The notes under the pieces are model-generated. The model saw only the letters and a program-made list of their open reading frames with translations. It was not told the DNA's origin and ran no database searches. The position numbers and the translations under genes are program-made. Below, piece after piece: positions 16,656-27,100 of a DNA stretch of 64,000 nucleotides. The first letter of the stretch is position 1, and the number at the start of each line of letters is the position of its first letter. This DNA comes from JABWCQ01 sp964530625 (lineage in GTDB: Bacteria > Electryoneota > RPQS01), in NCBI GenBank assembly GCA_964530625.1, contig CAZHAK010000008.1, positions 59,564 to 123,563 of the forward strand, written 5' to 3'.

Positions 16656-16706
16656 CTCGCCGAGCGGGGATTAAGCGCGTCAGCGCGGTTCCCCGCCGGA
16701 ATCTGA
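16656..16706 (+). repeat. REP element, family B, copy 1
   Basis: TCGCCGAGCGGGGATTAAGC, a short spacer and GGTTCCCCGCCGGAATCTG match the elements that flank the RAYT transposase gene at 58901-59501. GCGGGGA pairs with TCCCCGC. It follows the SWIB gene stop by 18 bases. This copy has a slightly longer central part than the ones next to the transposase. Confidence 0.85.
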
Positions 16707-16728
16707 GAAGCGCAGAGATAGATAAACA

Positions 16729-16756
16729 AAGCCCCGTAACGTGAGTTGCGGGGCTT
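16729..16756 (+). terminator. Terminator-like hairpin after the SWIB gene
   Basis: AAGCCCCGTAAC and GTTGCGGGGCTT form a 12-base stem with one G-T pair and a GTGA loop. Only a short T-rich tract follows (GTTCATTC), so termination may be partial. Confidence 0.6.
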
Positions 16757-16767
16757 GTTCATTCAGG

Positions 16768-16812
16768 TCTCCCCCCATTCCTGTCTGCAGGAATGGGGGG
16801 ATTAAGGGGGGC
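16768..16812. repeat. G-run palindromic repeat, family A, copy 3
   Basis: CTCCCCCCATTCC and GGAATGGGGGG form a long stem around CTGTCTGCA and are followed by ATTAAGGGGGG, the same trailing block as in copy 1. It lies in the gap before the FG-GAP protein gene. Confidence 0.7.
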
Positions 16813-16829
16813 TTCTGGAAATGACCGAG

Positions 16830-16858
16830 TTGACAATCATCTGAAGCGGGTGTAAATT
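16830..16858 (+). promoter_or_regulatory. Sigma70-like promoter of the FG-GAP exported protein
   Basis: TTGACA (16830-16835), a 17-base spacer and TAAATT (16853-16858). The start would be near 16865, about 110 bases upstream of the chosen ATG at 16978. Confidence 0.65.
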
Positions 16859-16977
16859 GTAGAACAGCACGACGGATCAACTACGGGCCGGAGGCCACGA
16901 TTATGACGCGAATTCTATCTGCATTCATATTTTTGAAGCGGGTGGGGTTCGTGTTTTTGTTGTGGAGAAGATTGACC

Positions 16978-18489
16978 ATGCGTTACACAATTTTGGTACT
17001 ACTTCTGATCACAAGTTTCTGTCCTGCGCAAGAGATGATTTGGGCGCGGAACGGGTTAGAGGATAGCTCGGGATATGGGACTTGGGTATATTCGCTAGGC
17101 GATCTGAATGAGGATGGCTTTTTCGACTTTGCGATCGGAGCATTCGCACTCAACTACTCACGTCACCCGTTCGGTGGTTATCTTGAGATGTTCTACGGGG
17201 GACAGTCTCCAAATCTAACTCCATTTCGAAGGCTTTTGCCCGACACAGCTGCGGGCTTGAAGTATGGGACGTTCAGAGTACTCGGAGATATCAATGGCGA
17301 TGGGGTTGAGGATTGGGCAGGGTACATGCGACAGCGCTCAAACGTAAGTATTGTAGTAGCACAAATCTACTTCGACGGATTTAGTGACACGCTGCCTGAT
17401 TTGGAATGGCAATTCCGTGATCAGATACTCTACTCGATGGGCGATTTTAATGGGGACGGCTTTGACGACATTTACAGATACTACGAAAGCCCTCTTGACT
17501 ATGGTGAGGTGTATTTCGGAACAGTGAACTTTGACACAATACCAGATTGGACGATGCACAGCCCAGAAGGGCATCGCTACCAAGCGTGGCCAGATGCTTT
17601 TGGCGATCTTAATGGAGACGGCTATGTGGATTTTGTCAGTGGGAATCCAACGCCAGAAAATCAGCTTCACATTTTTTATGGGGGCGTATCTCCTGACACG
17701 GTTCCTGCAGCCGTTTGGACGAATCATCGAGACTGGGAAACCAGAATCATTGAAGATTTGAACGGAGATGGCAAGGATGAAATTGTTTGGGCTGGACTGC
17801 CTGTCGGAAACATTAATGTGCATTTCGGCGGTAGTACAATTTCTCAGACACCAAGCCGTACCCTTCAATTCTTGGGTTGCCCAGATGTCTTCGACATTTT
17901 AAGCGCCGGAGACGTCAACGATGATGGGTACAACGACATGATTGTGATAGATTGGAACTGCACACTCGGTGGAAAATTGGCTTTGTATCTGGGCTCGCCT
18001 TGGTTAAATCCAAATCCGGTTTATGAGTTTCTGGGCACAAGGGATCCCTATGATCTTGTCGCAATATTCTCTGCGGCAGGATTAGGCGACGTGAACGGCG
18101 ATGAGGTTGGAGATTTTGGCGTGGGTGCGTGGAGCAATGACACGGAAGGCACACGTGGTCGCGCAATTGTGATTGCAGGAACACGGAATTGGATTGTCCC
18201 GGCGGATGATCACAGAGCACCCTATCCGCGAGACTTTCAGGTCTCTGCATTTCCAAATCCGTTCAACTCTCAAACCATATTGCGCATGGACCTGCCGCTG
18301 GGGACGCGCAACGTGAAAGTGAGCGTATTCAATACGCTTGGCCAACGGGTTGAGCAATTCGATGCGCCTGTATCAGCCAACCGTGTGGACGTCCGGCTCT
18401 CCGCAGATAACTGGTCCAGTGGCGTCTATCTGGCACAAGTTCAAACCGAAAGCGCGTTGGAAACTCTTAAATTGGTTCTACTGAAGTAA
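16978..18489 (+). CDS. Exported FG-GAP repeat protein with C-terminal sorting domain (LLK type)
   Basis: The 503-residue protein has a signal peptide ('MRYTILVLLLITSFCPAQ'), then about six FG-GAP/VCBS-type repeats with calcium-binding loops such as 'DLNEDGFFDF', 'DINGDGVEDW', 'DFNGDGFDDI', 'DLNGDGYVDF' and 'DVNDDGYNDM'. These form integrin-like propellers. The last 80 residues are a FlgD-Ig-like type IX sorting domain ('VSAFPNPFNSQT...NTLGQRVE...SSGVYLAQV') ending in VLLK, so it is predicted to be exported across the outer membrane or anchored on the surface. ATG 16978 was chosen for the GGAGAAG site upstream and because it starts exactly at the signal peptide. Confidence 0.85.
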   Translation: MRYTILVLLLITSFCPAQEMIWARNGLEDSSGYGTWVYSLGDLNEDGFFDFAIGAFALNYSRHPFGGYLEMFYGGQSPNLTPFRRLLPDTAAGLKYGTFRVLGDINGDGVEDWAGYMRQRSNVSIVVAQIYFDGFSDTLPDLEWQFRDQILYSMGDFNGDGFDDIYRYYESPLDYGEVYFGTVNFDTIPDWTMHSPEGHRYQAWPDAFGDLNGDGYVDFVSGNPTPENQLHIFYGGVSPDTVPAAVWTNHRDWETRIIEDLNGDGKDEIVWAGLPVGNINVHFGGSTISQTPSRTLQFLGCPDVFDILSAGDVNDDGYNDMIVIDWNCTLGGKLALYLGSPWLNPNPVYEFLGTRDPYDLVAIFSAAGLGDVNGDEVGDFGVGAWSNDTEGTRGRAIVIAGTRNWIVPADDHRAPYPRDFQVSAFPNPFNSQTILRMDLPLGTRNVKVSVFNTLGQRVEQFDAPVSANRVDVRLSADNWSSGVYLAQVQTESALETLKLVLLK

Positions 18490-18763
18490 TTCCTTAGTCC
18501 CGGAACCCAACCCCCTGCCCAAGCGTTCAAATACACCCCCCTTCGCCTCTTTCCCACCTCAGACCCACGTGAAAAACCGTGCGAGCGAAAAACTCAAACT
18601 CTTATTAAACAAATACTCCCGTTCCGCCAATTGTTAGGATTGGACGCAGATACTGGACTTACATATCTAAAAAAATTGGCCCTGAGCGGAACAGCAATTG
18701 CTCAGAATTCGTTACATTAGAAGATATCGGCTCGCGCCGATGACGCTAACAAGGAAAAGACTC
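18490..18763 (+). other. Intergenic leader of the large exported protein
   Basis: The gap has an A/T-rich part. A weak promoter candidate is TTGGAC (18640-18645) with TATCTA 18 bases on (18664-18669). An AAGGAAAAG site precedes the ATG at 18764. No gene was found. Confidence 0.35.
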
Positions 18764-21700
18764 ATGCATCAGACGAACGGTTTACGAATTCTCGCGCTCC
18801 TGCTCATCTTCGCGCTGGCACAATCCGCGCTCGCGCAGTTTCAATGGCAAGACAACGGTATCGCTGTCCGACAAGGCGCACATTTGGGCTGGAACGGCGC
18901 CGCAGTCGCCGCCGGTAACGACGTCGCGCTCTTTTACTATGATTGCTTGCGCGACGGCACGCGCGACGTCTGGGGCACTCGCATCGCTCCTAATGGCGAT
19001 CATATCTGGGGCGAAAACGGCAGACTCATCGCAGGCGACATCAGCGAACAGCGCGCGCCGGTGGTGGCGGCTTATGCCGATGGCTCAGTCCTCGCCGTTT
19101 GGGAAGACTACTCTGTGGGCCGCTTCCGTGATTTGAAAGCTCAGCGATATGACCAGAGCGGCAACGCGATGTGGTCGCCGTCAGAAGGCGTTGACGTCAT
19201 CGAATCCTATCGTGATCAATTCGACGTCAAGCTCGCGCTGAATGACGAGGGCTACGCGTTTATCGTCTTCACCGACGACCGTTTGACCCAAGGCGCCGAA
19301 ACCAGACTGAACGTATTCGCGCAAGTCCTGACTCCCGGCGGCAGCCCTGTCGGCCCGCTGGACGGCTATCAACTGCTCTTTCAGCGCGACTACTACAATC
19401 AAGCGCTGGACGTCGTCTGTATCGGCAGTGACGCTTATGTCTTATGCAAATCTCCCGGCGTGCCGAACAATCTGGTGATTCAGAAGATCTTACCCGACGG
19501 CACGCTCGGATTCGCCGACGAGAACGGCGTGGTGGAATACTCCGAAGTGGGCAATCACACGTTTGCCGCAATCGACAGCGGCCTCGCGCTGGGATGGACG
19601 ATGCGGGACGGAAACGGACAGTTCGGCGACGCCTATTTGACGCTATTGAATACGGACCGCACGCCGCTCTCCGGCTGGACCGCTGACGGCATAGAAATCC
19701 AGCCAGGCAGTTATACGCAGTCGATTACGAAACTCACGGAAGCTCCCGGCGGCGGTGTTATCGCGGCGCTGGCCGATTACGAATTTGATCCGGACAACGC
19801 GACGCTCTCGCTCTATCACTATAGCCGAACCGGGCAGCTTGTGTGGGGCCCGGTCGAGTTCGGTAACGCCGCCTTGCGCACCTCTCCGCTCGACTGGTAT
19901 TGGAACGGCAGCGACCTGGTCGTCACCTGGATGGACATCGTCAATTATACTGACTACCGTGTACACACTCAAAAGCTGAACAGCAATGGCGTGAAACAGT
20001 GGGGCGAGAACGGTAACATCGTCTGGACTCGTGAAAACAAGAAATTGCGCGCGGATATCGAAAAACCTGCCAACGCGACGGCCAGACTCGTCATCGTGTC
20101 AGGCCGCTCGATCGCTCAGCCCGAGAGCCTGTTTGTCGCCGAACTGAACAGCGGGGGACAGATTTCCGGCAACGCGGAATTTTTGAGCGGCGGTTGGACC
20201 TATGACAGTTACGATCAGCGAATTGCCAAAATAGACGAACAAAAGCTCGCCGTCATCTGGAGCGACAGCCGCTCTTCACTTGAACGCGACGTGTATTTTC
20301 AGCTTGTGGACGGTAACGGCACCGCTCTGCTGGAACCTAACGGCAGACAACTCTCGTCGGGTGAGAATCTCTCTATCTATCTGCCACCCGCGATTGCGGC
20401 GGACGGCAACGGCGGCGCGTACCTCGGATGGGTCGGAGATTCCGTCGGTGCCACAAACATTATGCGCGTTCACCACATCGACGGGTACGGAACGGAACTC
20501 TGGTCGGAACCGGTCGCGATGCGCTCGCCTAACGGTTTCTACGGTCAATCCTATCTGATCCCTGACGGAAACGGTGGCACGTTTGTCGCTTTCGCTCGCT
20601 TCAACAGCTCGTTTGTGGCGCGGATCTGTGTCGCGCATATCAACGCGAGCGGGAGTTTAAGCTGGGGCGAAGGGTTCTACGAGTTTCCCGGACAAGCAGG
20701 CAGTGATATGCCGCTCACGTCCGCCTTCAGCGACGGCCACGGCGGCTGTTACCTGAGCGGCATGACCGGCCCGTGGCAAGACACGCAAGCCATCATTCTG
20801 CACATAAACAGTGACGGAACGTTTGGGGACGGGTGGACAGATTCGGGCCGCGAATACGGCGGCCTGATGACTCGCGACCGCAACTCCAAAGCGATTCTGG
20901 TCGGCAACAACGTGTTGCTGACCTATGAACAACCGCAATCGGAAGCCGCGGCAACTTATGACGTGCGCGCGGCGCTGATCACTCTTGACGGCACGAATCT
21001 TTGGGGCGCGCAAGGCCGCAGATTGTCACCTGCAGGCTCGGCGGTCATTCGTCACAAACTCAGTTCAGACGGACAGGGCGGATTTCTGCTAGCGTATGAA
21101 GACTTTCGCAGCGGCAGCTCCACTCACGCTTATCTTGCGCGCTTCGACGGCAATGGTACTGCGGCTTGGAGCAATACTGAGCGTCTCGTGTGCAGTTACG
21201 ACGGCGACCAGAGCTCGCTGACGATGACACACGACGGCAATGGTGGCGCGTGGTTGATGTGGGAAGATTACCGCAACACCGATATCTACACAGAGATTGA
21301 CCTCTACGGCACACACATTGACGGCAACGGCGACTATGCGTCCATCGGTGGTTTTACGTGGCCCGCGGAAGGCTATCCGGTTTGCGACGTGCCGACTTAT
21401 CAGCAGGAGCCCGAGCTGATTCCATGGGCCGGCGGCAGCGCGCTCGCGTCGTGGAAAGACTTGCGCTCCAGCAATCCGGGCCGTTGCTGCGGAGCCGGAG
21501 CGGTCGGCGACATCTTCAATAACATCTATATACAAGTGCTCACCGAAGTCGCACTCGGCGCGGAGGACATTGCCGAAGTCGTTCCGTCCACGTTCACGTT
21601 GAGCGCCTATCCCAACCCGTTCAACCCGAGCACGACCCTGAGCTTCAGCTTGCCGCAGAATGCCAGCGTAAAACTCACGATTTTCAATCTGCTCGGCCAG

Positions 21701-21850
21701 GCGACGGATGTCGTATACGACGCGCCGCTGTTAGCGGGCGATTACGCCTTCAACTGGGACGCGAGCAACTTACCCAGCGGACTCTACTTCGCCAAACTGG
21801 AAACCTCAACAGGATTGTCAACAATTCAGAAGTTGACTCTGCTGAAGTAA
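18764..21850 (+). CDS. Large exported repeat protein with C-terminal sorting domain (LLK type)
   Basis: The 1028-residue protein begins with a signal peptide ('LRILALLLIFALAQSALAQ'). Most of it consists of repeats with 'DG.G' turns, 'W' strand ends and phrases such as 'GQIVWG', 'ADGNGGAYLGW', 'DGNGGTFVAFA' and 'WEDYRN', which resemble the beta-propeller-like repeats of secreted FCB proteins. The C terminus has the sorting domain 'LSAYPNPFNPSTTLSFSLP', 'FNLLGQ', 'LPSGLYFAKLE' and ends in LTLLK. Its function is not deducible; a cell-surface or extracellular location is likely. ATG 18764 was chosen for the AAGGAAAAG site and position before the signal peptide. Confidence 0.85.
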   Translation: MHQTNGLRILALLLIFALAQSALAQFQWQDNGIAVRQGAHLGWNGAAVAAGNDVALFYYDCLRDGTRDVWGTRIAPNGDHIWGENGRLIAGDISEQRAPVVAAYADGSVLAVWEDYSVGRFRDLKAQRYDQSGNAMWSPSEGVDVIESYRDQFDVKLALNDEGYAFIVFTDDRLTQGAETRLNVFAQVLTPGGSPVGPLDGYQLLFQRDYYNQALDVVCIGSDAYVLCKSPGVPNNLVIQKILPDGTLGFADENGVVEYSEVGNHTFAAIDSGLALGWTMRDGNGQFGDAYLTLLNTDRTPLSGWTADGIEIQPGSYTQSITKLTEAPGGGVIAALADYEFDPDNATLSLYHYSRTGQLVWGPVEFGNAALRTSPLDWYWNGSDLVVTWMDIVNYTDYRVHTQKLNSNGVKQWGENGNIVWTRENKKLRADIEKPANATARLVIVSGRSIAQPESLFVAELNSGGQISGNAEFLSGGWTYDSYDQRIAKIDEQKLAVIWSDSRSSLERDVYFQLVDGNGTALLEPNGRQLSSGENLSIYLPPAIAADGNGGAYLGWVGDSVGATNIMRVHHIDGYGTELWSEPVAMRSPNGFYGQSYLIPDGNGGTFVAFARFNSSFVARICVAHINASGSLSWGEGFYEFPGQAGSDMPLTSAFSDGHGGCYLSGMTGPWQDTQAIILHINSDGTFGDGWTDSGREYGGLMTRDRNSKAILVGNNVLLTYEQPQSEAAATYDVRAALITLDGTNLWGAQGRRLSPAGSAVIRHKLSSDGQGGFLLAYEDFRSGSSTHAYLARFDGNGTAAWSNTERLVCSYDGDQSSLTMTHDGNGGAWLMWEDYRNTDIYTEIDLYGTHIDGNGDYASIGGFTWPAEGYPVCDVPTYQQEPELIPWAGGSALASWKDLRSSNPGRCCGAGAVGDIFNNIYIQVLTEVALGAEDIAEVVPSTFTLSAYPNPFNPSTTLSFSLPQNASVKLTIFNLLGQATDVVYDAPLLAGDYAFNWDASNLPSGLYFAKLETSTGLSTIQKLTLLK

Positions 21851-21873
21851 CGGCTCTTTCAATTTCAAATAAA

Positions 21874-21901
21874 TGCGGGGCGACCAATTGGTCGCCCCGC
21901 A
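21874..21901. terminator. Long GC palindrome between convergent genes
   Basis: TGCGGGGCGACC-AATT-GGTCGCCCCGCA is a perfect 12-base-pair stem. No long T run follows on either strand, but the position between two convergent genes suggests a terminator. Confidence 0.6.
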
Positions 21902-21937
21902 TCATGTATAGTCCTGTGCGAATGCTTACAAACAATT

Positions 21938-21971
21938 CGCGCCAGCGTCAACCAGTCCAGCGGCACGCTGG
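21938..21971. repeat. GCGCCAGCGTCAAC palindrome, family E, copy 1
   Basis: GCCAGCGT...ACGCTGGC is an imperfect palindrome with the leading block CGCGCCAGCGTCAAC that is also found at 49475-49489. In both cases it lies directly after the stop codon of a minus-strand gene. Confidence 0.4.
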
Positions 21972-22916
21972 CTATTTGATGTCCCACTCGCAGTCTTTAG
22001 ATGAGAAGACGACTAAGCGATTGGCGTCATAGCGGATGCCGGTGACGTCGCCGGTTGAGCGGCACATCTCACCGATTTGCATCCCGCTGACTATGTCATA
22101 GGGAGTGAAGGCCGAGCCGCTTTGCGCGACGGCGATGGTGTTGTCGGGCGAGAGCCAGACGCGCTCCGCCGAGCGAATCTGCATGAACGCGTCGCCGCGC
22201 GGAATCGTGCGCTCGAAGAAACCGACATTGACGAGCGTCAGTGTGCCCGTATTCTCCCAGACACCCGCGACTGCACACGTCCTGCCGAATCCGTAGCCCA
22301 TGGGCGAGACCGCGTATTGCTTCAAGCCGATGCGCTGATCTTCCGGCAAGGCCTTCTTGTCACTGCACTCCTGTCCCTTCTCCTTCAAGAGATCATAGAA
22401 CGCGATCCGACCGTTCGTCACCTTGCCGCAGATGTTGCGGCACTCGACGGATGAACTGAGCGTTTGCAGAGCTTCAAATGATCCGGATTGCCGCACGACT
22501 TCGATTTCAAGCTGAACTTCAATTGGATCTTTGATGCCATAGGCTGTGGCTTGCAAGGTGATCTTGTGCTTACCGCGCTTGGCCCAGCCGAGTTCGGGTT
22601 CCACACGCACAGTCACGATTCCCGGCGGATCGAGAATCACGGGCTTGACCGAGACATTGAGCCACTCGGGTGTCGAGCTTGCGGGCGCGAGTTGAATCGC
22701 GTATTTCTGTTCGCTCTTCCACGAGACGTTGACCAAGAAGTCTTTGGCCATTCCCCACTCGACTTGCATCGTGGATTGCTGCGGCTCGACAATCAGTTCG
22801 CTCTTTTGCGAAGTGCCGAAGCCTTCGGGCGCATTCTTCGGCCCGCTGTCTTCCGGTCCCTGACAAGCCCGCGTCAACGCCGACACGGCAATCATAAGCA
22901 TGATGATTGATTTCAT
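21972..22916 (-). CDS. Secreted or lipoprotein-like protein of unknown function
   Basis: The 314-residue protein starts with a short hydrophobic signal ('MKSIIMLMIAVSALTRACQG'). Cys18 could be a lipidated residue, although the -3 to -1 positions (TRA) fit the lipobox poorly. The middle ('PEWLNVSVKPVILDPPGIVTVRVEP...KHKITLQAT') looks like an Ig/BACON-like beta-sandwich. The C-terminal part has several cysteines ('VECRNICG', 'GQECSDKK', 'GRTCAVAG', 'EMCRSTGD') and resembles a beta-propeller fragment. No family was recognised. It follows the homocysteine methyltransferase gene by 18 bases on the same strand. Confidence 0.7.
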   Translation of the reverse strand: MKSIIMLMIAVSALTRACQGPEDSGPKNAPEGFGTSQKSELIVEPQQSTMQVEWGMAKDFLVNVSWKSEQKYAIQLAPASSTPEWLNVSVKPVILDPPGIVTVRVEPELGWAKRGKHKITLQATAYGIKDPIEVQLEIEVVRQSGSFEALQTLSSSVECRNICGKVTNGRIAFYDLLKEKGQECSDKKALPEDQRIGLKQYAVSPMGYGFGRTCAVAGVWENTGTLTLVNVGFFERTIPRGDAFMQIRSAERVWLSPDNTIAVAQSGSAFTPYDIVSGMQIGEMCRSTGDVTGIRYDANRLVVFSSKDCEWDIK

Positions 22917-22934
22917 AAGGTGCTCTCTTTATAG

Positions 22935-23831
22935 TTAGCTTGATTGATGTACTCTCTTTGCTAGTTCTCTGATGTGCTCCGGGCCGATACCGCAGCAGCC
23001 GCCGACGATGTCGGCGATGGCGGTGATGTTGACACCCCATTCGGCGAACTCGGCGGGCGTGATGCTTTCGTCGAGCGCGTTGGGATAGACGCCGATGATT
23101 ATCTCTGAATGGACGTGCATAGAGAGGTTCATCACGGCTTGCGCGGCGATTTGCGGCGACGTGCAATTGATCAGCACTGCGGCGGCTCCGTATTTGACGA
23201 CGGTGTGCGCGGCTTCGCGGAGGGAATCTCCGTTCAACAGTTCCGTGGGTGACTTCATGATGAACGACGTCCAGACCGGAATCCTGGTTTGTCTGGCGAA
23301 GTGTGTCGCGATTTTGGCTTCACGGAGTGAGTTTTGAGTCTCGACCAAAATGATGTCCACTCCCGCATCGGCTAATGTTTGCGCGTTGTGGCGATGCTCG
23401 GCTTTCAAGACCAAGTCACCCGGGGCGAGCTCAGGAAGATAACAATCTTCCAGGGGCGCAATCGAACCCGCGACCAGCACATTCCCCCTCGCTTCAGCGG
23501 GGGGGCCAGGGGGGGTTGCTTCCCGCGCCAGTGCCACGGCCCGCTTGGTCAACTCTTCGGCGCGGTCGGCCATGCCGACTTTGGAAAGCGTGTGCCGCGC
23601 CGTGCGGAATGTCCCCGCCGTAATCACTTGCGCACCCGCTTGGACATAGGCCCGATGCACCTCACGCAGCAGGTCGGGCGAGTCTAAAATCGTCTCGGCC
23701 GTCCACAAAGGGAGTTTGCAAGCAGCTCCTCTCCGCTCGAGTTCTGAGCCTAGTGCTCCGTCCAGCAGAATGGGTCGCACCGTAAGACTCTGCAGGGCTT
23801 GCGGGGATGTCGCAGGGTTTGCGCGCTTCAA
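22935..23831 (-). CDS. Homocysteine S-methyltransferase family protein
   Basis: The 298-residue protein is a stand-alone MetH/BHMT-type TIM barrel that transfers methyl groups to homocysteine with a zinc-activated thiolate. It shows 'ILLDGALGSELERRG', 'ITAGTFRT', 'VLVAGSIAPLEDCY' and the zinc ligands Cys in 'LINCTSP' and the pair in 'VGGCCGIGPEHI'. The methyl donor (S-methylmethionine, SAM or other) cannot be deduced. Residues 'TPPGPPAEARGN' between the barrel elements 'ALAREA' and 'VLVAGS' are encoded by a dispersed palindromic repeat (family A copy 4) that inserted in frame without destroying the gene. Confidence 0.88.
   Translation of the reverse strand: MKRANPATSPQALQSLTVRPILLDGALGSELERRGAACKLPLWTAETILDSPDLLREVHRAYVQAGAQVITAGTFRTARHTLSKVGMADRAEELTKRAVALAREATPPGPPAEARGNVLVAGSIAPLEDCYLPELAPGDLVLKAEHRHNAQTLADAGVDIILVETQNSLREAKIATHFARQTRIPVWTSFIMKSPTELLNGDSLREAAHTVVKYGAAAVLINCTSPQIAAQAVMNLSMHVHSEIIIGVYPNALDESITPAEFAEWGVNITAIADIVGGCCGIGPEHIRELAKRVHQSS
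23481..23517. repeat. G-run palindromic repeat, family A, copy 4, inside the methyltransferase gene
   Basis: ATTCCCCCTCGCTTCAGCG followed by a G run, CCA and a second G run. It is nearly the same as copy 2 in aceF, but is read in a different frame, giving 'TPPGPPAEARGN'. Confidence 0.8.
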
Positions 23832-24199
23832 AATAATCTAACCTATTGTTTTTATTGTTCGGAGCAGGTTTTGCACACAAGAAAACCGGGAAATTCCGCC
23901 GAGTGAGAAGCGCACAGATCGTGCAGGTGTTCATTGCTCCCGGCTTGCTAAATCCGTATCTTAAGGAATTACGCTAGCTCGAATTTGCCGAAAAGTACTC
24001 AGAAAGGCAAGGTGGGCTATGGGACGGAATGAACTCCGGCCTCTTACCACTCGTGTGCGTGCCCGTCTGACGCAGCGATTCTTGCGGCAGGATGATTGGA
24101 ATCACTCAACTTGTCGTAATTTATTGCCACGGGCAATCCGAGCTTCTTCACGTGGTTTGCCACTCTTGAAATAATCTCACTTTCACCATATCCCGCAAC
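23832..24199. other. Divergent intergenic region, nothing recognised
   Basis: This 368-base gap separates the divergent methyltransferase and the large exported sialidase-like gene. I found no convincing promoter, RNA gene or repeat; no clear ribosome-binding site precedes the ATG at 24200 either. Confidence 0.4.
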
Positions 24200-27100
24200 A
24201 TGATTTTCATCACAGCACTACTCACACTCGTCTTTGGCTTTAGCGCATTCGCGCAACAACGCTCGGAAATTAACGTCGCCCTGCAACTCGCGCCGTTTAA
24301 GCAATATTACGACACTCGCGAGGAGTGGCCGAAGTCGCATGGTTGGAAACCTTACAAGCGCTATGAATATGACGTTGTGCAGCGCGCTTATCCGGACGGC
24401 GTGATTCCCGCCGGTGCGATTTGGGAAGCGTGGCAGGAGATGGGCCGGATGGAACGCGTGGCTTTGGATGAACCGTGGACTCCGCTGGGGCCGTTTAATC
24501 ACGGCGGACGGACGCGCGTGTTGAGATTTCATCCGAACAATCCGGACATCATGTTCGCGGGTTCTGTCGGCGGCGGACTTTTTCGCAGCGACAACGCGGG
24601 CGACAGTTGGTATCCGATTACGGATCAATTGCCGAATCTGGCGGTGGGGAGTTTTGAAATCTCTGTCTCTAATCCAAATGTGATGTATCTCGGCACGGGC
24701 GAAGGCTATTTCAACGGCGACGGGATTAAAGGCATCGGCTTGCTGAAGTCCATTGACGGCGGACAATCGTGGACGATGACGGGACTTAGTTACAACTACT
24801 CTTCAGGCACGGCGATATTGAAAATCAGCGTTGATCCGCGCAATTCGGACATCGTGCTGGCCTCGACCAATGATGGACTCTATCGCTCAACCAACGGCGG
24901 CGCGAACTTCACGCTTGTGCGCGCGGGCAATATCAACGAACTGAAGCGCGATCCGCAAAATCCTGATGTGCTTTTGTGCGCGGCGGGTTATCCTTACGGC
25001 TCCACGATGAACGGTGTCTATCGCTCAACGGACAACGGCATGACGTGGGTTGGCTCGAGCAGTGGGCTTCCGAACTCGTCGATTATTGGCCGCATCGTGC
25101 TGACGTTTTTCCCGAGCAACTCGCTCGTGGTTTATGCCGGTGTCTGCGGAGACTTTGATTATAACAGTTCGCAGATGATCGGTATTTTTAGTTCGGTCGA
25201 CAATGGTCAGACCTGGGAACGCATGTCCGACAACGACGAAGGCAGTCACTACGCGAGTCAAGGCTGGTACGACATGGCGATTGCGGTGGATCCCGACGAT
25301 CCCGCAGTCGTGTTTAATGCGGGTCTGGATATTTATCGCTCGACCGACGGCGGCGAAAGCTGGTCACAGAGATCATGGTGGAATCATAGTTTCGGTCAGC
25401 CGACATTTTCCCACGCCGATCATCATGAATTGATTTTCCATCCCGTCAACGGCAACGAGTTATGGAACGTCAACGACGGCGGGATCTTCGTGTCGTACAA
25501 CAACGGCAACTCGTGGAACGAGAAGAACATCGGCTATAGCACGTATCAATACTACGCGATGGGCAACGCGACGCTCGACACGGCCTTCGCGCTGGGCGGG
25601 GCGCAAGACAACGGCACGAGCGAATACGACGGCGACGGGGATTGGGACATGGTCTTCGGCGGCGACGGCGGCTATTGTGTCGTGGACTACACCAACAACA
25701 ACACGTATTATGTCGAATATCAGAACGGCAACCGCTTCCGCACGGATAATCGCGGAAACAGTTTCAGCGATATCAATCCCGGCATCTCCGGCAACGGCCC
25801 GTGGGTGACGCCGATCGTGCAGGATCCGTTCTCTCCGAGCACGATTTACACGACCACGAACGGCAGCAGTGCGCGAGTGTGGATGTCTCCGAATCAAGGC
25901 CGCAGCGGAAACTGGACGAGTCTCGGCACGGTCGGCAATTCAAATCAAGTGCTGGCCGCTTCACCCGCGCTGCCCGGCCGACTCTATTTGGGAACCAGCA
26001 ACACGGTCATGCGCTATGACGCCGCCGACGGTCAATGGATCAACGTCACGGGTAACATGGCGAACTCCTATGTCACGCGCGTCACGCCCGATCCGTTCGA
26101 CGCGAACACCGTCTATGTCACGAAGTCAGGATTTTCGAACGGTCATGTTTGGAAGTCCACAGAAGGCGGAACGGTGTGGACGGACATCACAGGCAACTTG
26201 CCGAACGCGCCGTTTCAAGACATCGTCGTGGATTTGAACAATTCAGCGATTCTTTACGCCGGGGGCGACCTCGGTGTTTTTGTCACGGAGGACGGCGGAA
26301 GCACATGGAACATTCTGGGCGAAGGATTTCCCGTGGTGCGCGTGGATGATATGGAGATGCAAGCGCAAACCGGAGTGCTGCGCGTCGCGACGCACGGACG
26401 CGGCATGTGGGAAATTCCGACGGGCGCGCCGGGCTTCACGATGCTTTATCCTAACGGCACGGAAATTCTTGCGACAGGTTCGACCGTTACGATTCGCTGG
26501 TCGGGGGTGAGTATCGGCGGCAATGTCACGCTTGAAATCAATCGCGATTATCCGTCCGCGAATTGGCAGCCGATTGTCTCCAATATCACCAACGACGGCG
26601 AGTACGCGTGGCTGGTGACGGGACCAACGACGGAACACGCGCGTTTTCGGATTATGCACACGACCCAAGGTGACTTTGCGGACACGTCGAATGCGGATAC
26701 TCGCATCGCGAATCCCTCGCTGACGATTGTTTCGCCGAACGGCGGTGAAACGGTTTTCACGGGTGTCAACGATACGATTCGTTTTGAACGGACATTGGCG
26801 TCGGGCATGCTCACGCTGGAATTAAATCGCAGTTATCCGAGTGGCGCTTGGGAAATTCTCTCCGACAATCTTTCTTCGCAGGATTATTACGTTTGGCGCG
26901 TGCAGCAGCCGGGCGGCACGCTTTGCCGTATTCGCGTCACGAGCAACGAAGAGCCGTGGCTGACGGATGTCTCCGACGGGGATTTCATAACGCGCGCGCC
27001 GCAGATCTCGTTGACGGCGCCGAACGGAGGAGAAGTCGCACGGATTGACGAGCCGTTTGAAATCAGGTGGTCTGCTCCGGAGCATTCGGGCGGCTTCCGG